From Lepisosteus oculatus (lineage: Eukaryota > Chordata > Actinopteri > Semionotiformes > Lepisosteidae), in NCBI RefSeq assembly GCF_040954835.1, contig NC_090711.1, forward strand, positions 9,121,501 through 9,185,500: a DNA stretch of 64,000 nt, given 5' to 3'. Under the pieces are notes generated by a model, which saw only the letters and a list, made by a program, of their open reading frames with translations, had not been told where the DNA came from and made no database searches. Shown here one piece after another: positions 1 to 11,500 of the stretch. Within the stretch, counting starts at the first letter, position 1. Every line of letters begins with the position of its first letter. Both the position numbers and the translations under genes were made by a program.

Positions 1-1000
1 GCCAAGACAAAGTCCCAACCCCTGGGGGACTTCAGCTGTTTTGCTGCTCCAAGGCTGCTGACTGATTTCCCAGCTCACATTAGATGGACTCTAGTCTCAT
101 GTCGGCAGCCCTTTCAGATCTTATCTATAACGTCACAACAGCTTTTATATACAACATCCTTTCATTCTTTTTACTGTAATTCATTTTGTGCACACATCAC
201 ATTGACTTGCCTTTGCCGTAAGTGTAAGGTGCTTTGAGATCATGTATCATTAAATTTTGTATTTGAAATAAAATGATTGTGATGAGAGTGGTTATTTTTG
301 CATGGTGTGTGACAGGTGTTATGTAAATACAATTTCCCCCCCTTTTCTTATTCATAGATTAAAGTAATCCCTTACAGAAGCAACTTGAAACTGTAATGTA
401 CTTTTTTTCTGAGTAGGTTTCTTCAACACAGTTGCATGCCTGTTGAAGAAAATGAGGGAAAGAGGCATCTGGTCAGAATTCCTGTTTATCTTTTATAGCT
501 ACATTATCACCTAGTAAATAGAAACAACCTAATAAACTTGCAGTGTTATCTAAACATTCGACTCAAAAAGACCAATTAACACCATACCTTTCTTGGTACA
601 GTATATCACATGAACAGCTGAGGTTCACCTACTGGGTTTATTAACCTGCATTTTATTGTGTGCTACTGTACTTGTTCACTCCTGGAAAAACGGACACTTT
701 GTGAAGAGGTTCGAGTGTTTGTTTTAAGTTCAATCTTTCAGCTTCTAGAGTGGCTGTAATAACCACGATGATGATGATAGGGTTTGAACATTACTTGGTT
801 TTCATAACTAAATAATCTCAAGGATAACGTCGGTCGACCCTGGCTTACGCTTTGGTAAGGTGTTTTTTTTTTTAATAGGTAAGAAAACGTTAGAAAAATA
901 TATAGCAACTCCTGGGAAAGACCATTCTTTGGAAGTTATCGTGACCTTTGAAAGTTATGTAAAACGATAGAAGGAATAAGTACATGGATATAGAAATCTA
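1..1000. other. Upstream intergenic DNA, no coding region seen
   Basis: AT-rich sequence with no exon I can support. A possible + strand AATAAA lies at 266-271 and could end the 3' UTR of an upstream gene. In human, a same-strand neighbour 5' of SYCP2 is PPP1R3D, but nothing coding is visible here to test that. Confidence 0.4.
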
Positions 1001-1005
1001 ACCAG

Positions 1006-1210
1006 TTGGACCGGTTAAGGGGAGGTGCCGGTGCTCGAGCCTCACCGCTGTCTCAGCTCTTAGCGTTTCCCGCGCCCGGCTGGCCTGTCGCGTGCCGCTC
1101 CGGTGACTGGAAACCGCAGAAGAGCGGTTGGCTTTCACGGTCTAACTTATTGATTCTCGCACCTGTCACTAATGGATGTTTCATTTTTACCGTCGAAATC
1201 CGTCAAATAT
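1006..1210 (+). promoter_or_regulatory. sycp2: Small CpG-rich island, putative sycp2 promoter and noncoding first exon
   Basis: About 15 CpG dinucleotides fall between 1010 and 1140, against very few in the flanking kilobases. This is the only CpG-rich patch upstream of the sycp2 start codon. It lies about 1.4 kb before the coding exon, whose own acceptor (AG at 2450-2451) implies a separate 5' noncoding exon. I could not fix the donor of that exon. A 68-residue open frame across the island has no recognisable domain and is probably chance. Confidence 0.5.
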
Positions 1211-2451
1211 AGTCATGTCTTTTTAATGACATTCATGTTGTAATTTCTTGAAGAACATTCCATCGAGATTAAAACGTATTAAAGGTTTGTTTGACTGTTT
1301 TGTATTGAATTATGAATTTGGCCTGTATGTGTTATTAACGTGATGCCGATGATCATCTAATCAAAACAGATCCGATCGCCTGAAGCTTCAATGAACTGTA
1401 AGTTTTCCATTTCTTTTGTCTTTTAAAAGTCCGTTCCGGTCTCTCGTTATTGTACTATATACCACAGCCTCGCATTTTTCTCAGTGGACTCTGCAATTTT
1501 GGGTTAATTAATGACGTTATTTATTTCTGTGGTACGTGTCATTAATGATGGGATCTTAGACCAGCTCTAATGTTTAAAAGCTGCTTCACAGAATGGCCCA
1601 TGGCAAAATGAGAACGAGTTACTGTTCATAGAATTAAGGAATGAAATAGCCCACAGATTTTAGAGTGCATAGTACGGTAGACGTGAGAAAAACGTTCGTA
1701 GCCCTCATCAACAGACATTTAACAGGAAACACAATAAATTGAGGAGCATCTTCGTTTGTACCAGGTTATTTCGATTAGCACCGTTGTAGGCGTTTTGCAT
1801 CACAGAAACAATGTAGGTACCTTCATTGATTGCCACTTGCAAAAATGAATTCATTTTATATGACTATTTTGTTTTAGTTCCCAGTTTCTACTGTTGTAGG
1901 GAACATGTTAGTAAAAACAATCACTGGTGGAAACGCTCCATGTCATATACCAGATAACCAGATTTCAGCCTCAGTGTAATAAATCTAATTAGTGTCCATT
2001 CATATACTTTTATTATGAATGTACTTATATTAATATAAAAAAAACTTGAGATCTATTGGGGTGGACTGGCTTTAAGTCCAGAGTGTGGACCTACAACGTG
2101 TTACCGCCAAAGACTACTGTTGGATGATTGGATCACATCTCACAGATCATGGATCCTCTGCTTCATTAGAATAATAATTGATTTACAATAGACTGACAGA
2201 AAATGCTAGGACTTTATTGGGTATTAAAAAAGCAGTATACAGTACATAAAGGCTATTCCTAGGTATTTAGTTATAAATAGGCATACTCATAGGCACATTA
2301 TTCTGTTCATTGTACTTACTGCAGTGTTTGCCATTCCTGTAATTATAACTAGCAAGCATGCCATATTAACGCATTTGTTTCTGAAGGCATTTTGGTGTAA
2401 AGAAATGGTGTATAATTGAAAATCTTTTTTTTTTAATTTTGAATTTTGTAG
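1211..2451 (+). other. sycp2: Putative first intron of sycp2, nothing else recognised
   Basis: AT-rich sequence without an exon or a clear repeat. It ends in a T-rich tract and AG at 2450-2451. Confidence 0.4.
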
Positions 2452-2531
2452 GGAGTTTTTGCTGTTGACCTATTCTCAAAAAAGACAAGTTTCTTTCCTT
2501 AGTCAAAATGCCACCTCATCAGGACCAGCAG
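2452..2531 (+). CDS. sycp2: sycp2 exon 1 (first coding exon, with 5' UTR)
   Basis: Acceptor AG at 2450-2451, ATG at 2508-2510, donor gtaaaa at 2532. It encodes MPPHQDQQ, then joins FEKCIDEAL, matching the mammalian MPIRPDLQQLEKCIDDAL start. Coding part is 2508-2531. Confidence 0.9.
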
Positions 2532-5500
2532 GTAAAACGTCAGAACTTATAAAAACATAGGAATAAGCAGGCTCACTAAGTTTCCTTTGATAGAATCCTC
2601 CTGCTGGAGTGAAAACTGTACTACTGTGGGGTTACAGCAGAAAGTCACATGACCTAGAACTGTCTACTAGCACACCGAAGATTCTGCCAAGATTGAGGTG
2701 ACATGTCATGTCAGTAAGGATGAGGGTAAAGTGGAAGGTGATTGTGGCATCAGTGCACATCACTGGCTTCTGTGAATGTCTGGCAGACTGTAGAATATTG
2801 CATTGTTGGTGGAAGCTGATCTGTCCTTCAAATGCAACCTTTTGCTCTTGGATCCAACATACTTAACTGTTTAATTTACCAGTGCATTGTATTTATCCTT
2901 TTACACACACTTTGTCCCGTAGTTTGAGAAATGCATAGATGAAGCACTGAAGAAGAATGAGTTCCATGGTTTGGGAAAGTTTCTGCAGGACAAAAGCAAT
3001 GAAGGCACTAGTCAGAAATGTTCGAAGCAGCTCATAAATAAACTGGACCAACTCATGAACAGGGTAGGAGTGGAAATATGTTCATCATCTGGTGGCATAG
3101 TATCCATAGTGTGAAATTTTAAAGTAAAAATTGTAAAAGTACAGATATTATTGTCAAATAATGCCAGATCGCAGCTTCACAGCTAGCTGGGCCTTTTTAA
3201 ATTTAGCATAAGCATGGAGAAACACAAGTGATGTGGTACTTTATTTGCAAACATTCATTCAATACTAACTAAAATTTCACAAACTTAAAGAGATAAGTCA
3301 CAAAACTACAAAAGGCAAAAATATGTAGCACATGTTTTGGAATCCTCACTTCATAATTTTAATTCTCAGACTTATCTGAAAGGTTGGGTTGCAAAACCAC
3401 TTGCCAATCATTAAATAGCTACAAATCAGAACTTCTTAGATCCTTTTCATCTTTACCATTCCTCAGATTTTTCACAAGTCTTTTCCCTCAAGAGTCAACC
3501 TTCCAAGCAAAACACCAAAACAAAGTCAGGTCTTAAGTAAAAAGGAACTAGCAAAAAAAGCTGTGTTTCTCAACAGCTGTGTCTCATGCTCCAGGGTTTC
3601 AGCCACTGAGTATTTGCTTTCCTTTTGTGTATTTGTAGGAAATTGATAAAAGAAGGCTAAAAAATGCCTCTCAGCTGCTATGTTGCTTGCAGAAGCTTGG
3701 AAAGTCTCTAAGGATTCAGGGAAGTGAAGGAATAGCTGTGATGTTAAAACAAGGCCTTGTGAACAAGATAAGTATTTTAATAGGAGTTTTTTTATCATTT
3801 ATACATGCATAAACTAAGAACATACTTAGATTTGAATCAAAGAAAAAATGCCTAATGTTTATACATATATCACAGGACAATAACAAAAACATAAAACTCA
3901 TCCGTTCCACACAATTTACGTATAGGTAAATTATTATAGGTAATACTGTATTGTATATTACTTAGTATCTCTACAGTTCCTACACTATACTGGCAGCCTA
4001 CCCAAATGGTAGTACTGCAGTGTGCCCTGTGCTTCTTGGATAGCCAGGTTACAGTGAGTCTTACAAAGAAGAAGCTACTTTATGATCATGGATGTATTTT
4101 GCAGTTTCCATGTGTGACTATCCAGGAATTACAACATCCAACAAGCAGTCTACATGTTATCAATCCAGTTAAAGTACATGTCCTCATATAATCACCACAA
4201 AATGGATACTCATTTTACACAGAAGAGGGTCCCATTTGAAATAGTTTGTTTTAATCGGAGTGAATGCTAACAGTCTGCATCATTGTTTCAGATGGTGCAG
4301 TGGTTCGATAAAGCCAGAGAGATATGGGCAGAAGGAGGACATATAAAAAATGAAAACTTGCTGAATTTTGCAGAAGATTTTTTTGATTTTGTGATGGTGA
4401 GAATTGCCTTTCTGTATGAAAAATCTTTTTTATTGCACAAACCCTAGTAAAATACTTTAATTTGACCTATATCTATAATGTCTATGTAAAATTTTAATTA
4501 GTACATTGGAATTGTTGTGACAATTTTGTCTGACAGATGCTTCTTCTGCCTTTTAATTTCCTTCCTTTTTTAAAAAAATCATTTTTTTGTTAGAGCCTTC
4601 TTGTGAATGCACCCAACTACCACAACTCCTTGTCCCAGGCCTTTTGTAATTCCCAGTGACTACATTAAAAGCATGACTAACCAATAGCTTTGTTTCAATT
4701 CCCCCATTGTGATCTGTGAGTTTTGTATTGCACTCAATGTAATTTATTTCTGTTTTTTTTCTTCACCTCTTGTGTCATTTTTGTTTTATTATAATTCTGC
4801 TGGTAAGAATTATTGTACAAATGTTGTACAGTACAATGACTTATGGTGGTTGCCATGAAAATCCCTTCAGAAATTGAAGGCTTGAGTGGGTGAGTAAAGG
4901 ATTAAAATCAAATGATATAAATGCAGATACTACTAGGTAAACTACTTGTCTGAGTAGTATTAGTAAAAGTAAGATTTAATATAATATACATTGTATTTAC
5001 ATTTTCACAGGCTGTGCATGAAAACAGCAATGAAGGTATGTAAAATAGCTTCCATACCTGTATATCTATGGCAACATTATTGAAATTGTCACAGTATTTT
5101 CTGTAGTTCATTTATTTGTGTTTCAGTGTTACAGCACAGTTATGCCAGTCAGTGTCATTGTGTAAAGCTTTCTTAATTGATCATTTCTTAGGAAAAAGCC
5201 AAGTCACCAAAACCTTCCTGCATCGTGCAGGACAGTTGACCGCAGATGCTGGTGTGCATATCTCTATCCAACAGGAGGTACTGTAACCCTGACTCTTATG
5301 ATCAGTCAGTAATGTTCAAAGCTATTTTATATGTTCAAAAATCAACAAAATAACACACTTCTTTTCTTTCAAGGCTGTAAGAAAACTGAACCAAATTCTT
5401 GATGAAAGCCCACATGAATTAAAAAGACAAGTTTTATCATCTGCAGAGATCTTAAGTGTCATGTAAGTAAAAGTAGAAAACTTAAAATACTGATTTCTTA

Positions 5501-8500
5501 CATATTCATAGCGTTTTTTCATCCTTAAGAAACCCAAAGCACTTTGCAGATAGGAGAGAATCCTGTTAATTCACAACCGAAGTACAACAACCACTTGGTC
5601 AAAATACTGTACAATAACCGTTCTGTACTAAAAGTAACCGCAGTACATCAGGTGCAGACCGAGAAATTATTTTTCTGGTTGTGCATTCTGAGATAAAATG
5701 GCAAGTTGACACTGTAGTTAACAGAATTAACTCGGAATAACACCACTCAAGAATGAAGTGTACTGAAAGAATTCTGGAGTGTTTAGTGAAAATTTGGATA
5801 AACCCGCTTGGCTGAGGGTAAACCTCCTGGTCACAGGACGAGGAGAATGGGACCCCCATCCAGAGTGAGGAGTGACAAGGGGCAGCTCCAGAGGTGGAGA
5901 TGGGGTGGAGGTGGGATGCATAAAGGCGCATGTGAGGAAGAGAAGGGGTTCACGTACAGTACACAGTCTTTATAGTGTTCAGGAGAGGAAGTGACATCAG
6001 GAGTGTTTGCGAATTACAGACGGCCAGGTCTGATTGAACATGGCTGTTGTCATTCCTTCCGAACTTTCATTACAAACGCCATTAAAACAGAAAAAAGTTG
6101 AGTTTCATGGATTTCTTCTATTATTCCTTCCAATTTGTACTTAAAATAAGCAGAGGACATGGGCTTGATAGTTTGTCACACAGAAATGTGCACTTCACCA
6201 GTAAAGCACAGCAAAATTAACTTGTATTATTTGGTTCCTTATTTGTTTTGCCCCAGGAAACTTTTGGGTAAACGAATAATGGAAGGTGGAGGTAGGTGTT
6301 TTTTTAGTTTTGTTTTACACTATCTGCAAAAAAATCGATTCACTTAAATTTCCTTCAAAGAGAGTGTGCAATCTCTTGCAAAGTCCGTAGTCCCTAGTGT
6401 CTTCTCTGTACAAGCACTATGTGCACTTGTTTACATGTGGCTCTGTGGCTAAGAATCTGCGCCTGTGGCTGGAAGGTTGCCGGTTCAAATCCTGCAGCTG
6501 GCAGAGGAATCCTACTCCGTTGGGCCCCTGAGCAAGACCCTAAACCCAAACTGCTCCAGGGGTGCTGTACAATGGCTGACCCTGTGCTCTGACCCCAAGC
6601 TTCTCTCCCTGTCTGTGTGTCTCATGGAGAGCAAGCCGGGGTAGCAAAAAGACAAATTCCTAATGCAAGAAATTGTATGTGGCTAATAAAGTGATCTTAT
6701 CTTAATGAGGGGTTTGACTGTGTAACTGAGGGCTGGAACAAAACCCAGCAGGTGTGTGGGAAACCACTGACATAGACCTTTCTACTTCTTGGATTAATTG
6801 AGCCAGGGATGAGAGGACTATAGTAAAAGTAGAATGTCACATCTTAATTACACTGTAATTCTACTATTTGTGTGATTTTATTTCTAGAAACTTTTGGCAG
6901 GAAATGTGGAGGGGGATACCACCTATCAGATTTAGGGTTCTGTGGGGTAGTGGATATGATTTTGTTTGGGGGAACTGTTATATTGTTATGTCTGTCATCT
7001 TCTGGTTTGAAAGATTACAGTTAATCAAAATTTGTGCAAAAAATGTTAGAATGTAAGCACTTGAAAGAGCTCTACTGTCCTCTGCCTGTTTCAGACTATG
7101 ACTTGCAGGTAGCTCTTACAGAGGCCCTGTGTAGGATGACTACAGAGAAGCAGAGGCATGAGCTAGCAGATGGGTGGTTTAGTGTGGAGTTCGTAGCCAA
7201 AGCCTTCAAAAGGATCAAGGATTCTGAATTTGAAACGGTAAATATTCCTTTCTCTGAATATGTGACTCCATAATTCTGCACCAAAAATAATTGACATTTC
7301 TTATTTCTTTTTGTTTTACACTAGGATTGCAGAAAGTTTCTTAACCTGATAAATGGCATGCAGGGAGACAGAAGGAGGTACTTAAGATTATTCATGTATT
7401 CATGTACAGTATATCTTTCTGTATTTCTAGTAAGATGTACTTGTATGACTGCTGAAAGGCTCAGGCTATAAAGAAAGAACATCTAACCTTGATCTTGCAG
7501 AAGCTTAGCACACTAACGAGCAGGAGAAAGATGTACTAACGAGGAGCACATGAGATGCACAGGGAAGGAAAAACAGGGGTGTGTAATTGAGAGGAAAGAA
7601 TGCGCTTCACTGCGTTCCTTAGATATGACAATGAATAATAAATACATCTGTCGGAATGAACAACCTTTTGCAAAATGAACTTTATAATGCAGATCAGTTG
7701 TACACAAGCAGCTGCGTCTGCTTTTGATTTTTGAGAATTGATGGTGTGATGGTGCACTCTGATTCTGTTGATCTCCCTTTCAATGTCTCCGTTTCCTGGT
7801 TTGGAGTCCAACAACAGACAATTTAGATATCATTTCTTTTTATTCACAGAGTTTACTCTTATCCTTGCCTGGAAGTATTTTTGGATAAACATGAGGTTAG
7901 TTATTCTACTGTTTATGTGTCACACTACAAAATGTATTATAGTAATATGAAAGTAGAGAATATGTGCAACCTTTAATCCCTATATCAATGAATCTATTTA
8001 GTATATAATCCGAGGTTATTCTTGAGGTTCCTTTCTAGATGTGCTTTTTCATTGGTGTGTGTAAGATTATTTCTTGACTAGTACAATGTTAAGTCTGTGC
8101 TGTACCTGTACTGTGTTTTCTAGTTGTTCATGCCAGCAGATGACAAACTTGAAGAGTTCTGGATAGATTTCAACTTGGGTAGCCAGAGCATAACATTTTA
8201 TATTTCCACTGCTGATGGGGAGGAGGTGAATTTTAATTTTACATTTTTTAGATTGTTCATTAATTGAAAAACATATACTTTTTTATTTTAAATGATTTTT
8301 TTAAACTAAGTTTTGAATCCATGTCATTTAATTATTTGTATAATCATATAACGTTTTAATAAAGCACATATGTTTTTAGAAATTTAATTCTCTAGCTTTT
8401 ATTTTGTGTATATGTGTGTACTGAAAACAAAAAAAAGCCTTGTTGTTGCATATGGAGTATGGCTTACGCAGATAAAATGATTTCTCTTCTCAGGAAAACC

Positions 8501-11500
8501 AATGGGACACTGTGTGTATACCCAAGGATGAAGTTGAATATTATACAGTGAAAGGTAAGAATATGAAAGTCTTTCATAAACATATTTTGGATGTTATTTT
8601 ACAACAGTGAATATTGTGCTCCCATAGGGTACACCTCTTTAAATGCAAAAAACACTGATGGTGTTCAAACTCCGAAAGAAATATTAACAGCAATAACTTC
8701 AAGGTATATTTCAAATTTGAATATTTTTCAGGCTTATTAAAATGTGTTGATTTCAATGAGAACAATTTTGCCCTGCTTATATTCAAAGCCATTTCTATTT
8801 TGTTGAAGAATCTGGGTTGATTACTGTGTGGTCAGTGTGTGGGGCTGGAGCCCCACACACTTTCCTACAACAAAATGGTTGTCCAGTATATCTGTGTTAA
8901 AAAATGTTAAATACAAATTCACTGTACTGTATATGACTGGATCATTTCAATAGGAATGATGTAACACATTAAAACACAATGATGTTTTAAATACTTACAT
9001 TTTTTCCATGTTACTTTTCAGCAGAGTAAATGTACTTGCTGTTTATTCTAAATGTTGCGTTCTGTGAAAGAGTTAGTGTCTCTGTGTTATTACGGTACTT
9101 AACAATCCTATTTTTTTAAAGGGGGGATGGGGTTTCCATGGGGAATTCTGATTATTAATATAATACAAGTAACATTTTTAATACTACTCTTACAGAACTA
9201 GTTTATATATTAAATCAATGGCCAACTTTTCATGTTTGATTGAACAGTTTGTATGAGCCTGCCAGTGTGCAAGGGCCTGGATCCCACTGGACGTTATTAC
9301 TGCTCAAAGGAAAATAAAAAAAAAAACAGTGTGTAGAATGTAGAATGCACTGTGCTGTTTTTACCTGTTTTTTTTTAATTCATTTAGAGGAGAAAGGACA
9401 AAAAGTATTAACAGTGATTCTGAAGCAATTATTAAATAGTGGTGGAAGGGAGGGGAACAAGATCCAGATGTATTTCAGTGCAGCTCTGGACATCGGGGAA
9501 GCAGTCAGGCATGTGTACGGAGAGCCAGAAAACAAAGTAAGTCTTACTCCAAAGAGCCTTTCAATACAATTGTATACTGGATTCCAATCCACCATAAAAT
9601 GTGAAATCTAAGAAAATCCTCTGAATGTAGTACTTTTATATTTGTTTTTTTGTCAAGGGTTTGGTGTTCTTTTTAGTTTTTTAGTTATTTCAGAAAGAAA
9701 TGTAACATGATATTTCGAGTAGAAAATAAACATCTACTGGTTTTACAAAGAGCTGAGGGACAGGTGCCTTTAAATAAGTCCCTGCCTGCACAACTGCACA
9801 AATACAGAGGCTTAACCATGTATTTGTATACTACAGTATACATAATGGAAAACAGCTTGACAAAACTGTGGTCACTTTAGATTTTGCCCACAGAAAACGT
9901 AATGTCTTCTGTTGTGCCCATGCCACAAATATAACAAATCACACATCCTCAGTTATTGTGAATTATTTCTCTTTTTTCTACTCAATCAAATGTTGCATTT
10001 GTAGAGAGTATGGTAAAAGTTAATTTACCTCCTTGTAGTTTTAATGTCCAATAACTATGACACAGGCAATAGTATGATTGTGAGTTAGCTGATCTTTTTC
10101 ACTTTTGATCCTTTATTTCTTAAACTGAGTAAGCCAATACTGCTTTAACTCCTCACATATAAATGAATAATAGTCATTAGCCCTGAATAACATCATAATA
10201 TTGTGGCAATTCACCAAACCTGCTTTACATATCCCTGTATATGGGGGAGTGTTGATAAATGCAAAGTATTTTGTTTCCACCACAAGAATAAGTGTTATCT
10301 GAATGATAGGGTTAGTATCTTTTTTCAATTATATCATTAAATGTTAAGAGCCATTATATATTTTTCTAATTAATCTACTGTTAAAACTTATAGTTGTGCT
10401 TCTGTGGACCAAATCAAATGCACTTTTCCTTTAACTTTAAATTATCTTGCAGAGAACTGTTGGAAAGTGTTCTGTAGTGAAAACGATTGTGCACTACATT
10501 GAGACTGAAGATGGTTCTCAGGTCTGTAAAGCTTTTACCCATTCAGAAATAAAATATCCTCGGAAAAAATGTTCTACATGCGTGATTAAAAATAACTATT
10601 GTTTGAATGTTAGCTGGATTAAAATGTGGGTGATTCATAAGCATTTATTTGTGCTTTATCAGCTTTTTAGTAGTTTTCTAGACAACACTGTAAAGAAAAC
10701 AATTGAATTATAAAAGTTGTCACATACAAGACAGTTATGTAGAAAGGGGTTGTTAGTCCTGTATGTTACTCAAAAGTATAGTAAATGTTCTTGGTCAAAT
10801 ATTTATGTCAGCCCTGACTCAATTGCTTCAGCACTAGCAATTTCTAAAACCACAACTGGTCAGGGATTTAGAAGTGTACATGTTCTCTTTGTTGTTTAGT
10901 GAACAATGAGGTAATCAAATAATAGTATTTAAATTATTGAAAGTGATGAGTTCTTTGAACCCAACACCTTACATTTGTTCTTCCCCAGAATAAGTCTACC
11001 AGATGTGGGACAGTAAAATAACTAGCCTACACATTCATATAAGAATAAGTACCCAGTATTGTGCTTTATACAGTATGTATCATTTTCATCACATACATCT
11101 TAAAAGAGGATTCCTTTCAGTTTATATTTAAATTTCAGGTTTTAGTTCCTGAAAGTCAAGTCTCACAAACTCTTAGTACAGTGCAAAGGCCAATGGAGAA
11201 TGAGAATAAAATCACACAGCTGCCTCCACATTCAGTAGCATCGGAAGAGAGATCTCGAAGTACGAAATCGCCACAACACACAGTCCAGGTGAGTGTTAAT
11301 CAACACTAAAGACATTTCTCACCTGTTTTGAATTGAACGTACATGTCACTGAGGACAATGTAGTCTCAGTAAAAATGCAGCTTTGCCTTGAAGTCTGAGA
11401 GAAAAGACGGAATTTTCTTTCAGTCCAGCACTCCTATGAGGTGGAAGGTGTCTGAGGCCAGCTCTATTATATCATATGCTGGTGACCAGCGAGCAACCAG

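Larger units (their letters stand above)
3064..7094 (+). other. sycp2: Introns 2-8 of sycp2
   Basis: AT-rich intron sequence between small exons. The intron at 5463-6256 holds a SINE-tail-like stretch near 5505-5610 (scattered matches to the SINE3 3' end). The intron at 6292-7094 holds a tRNA-derived SINE, listed separately. I see nothing else there. Confidence 0.5.

Noticed and set aside
6482..6492. Possible tRNA gene (box B GGTTCAAATCC)
   Set aside because: No cloverleaf can be formed downstream. It is the head of a SINE.
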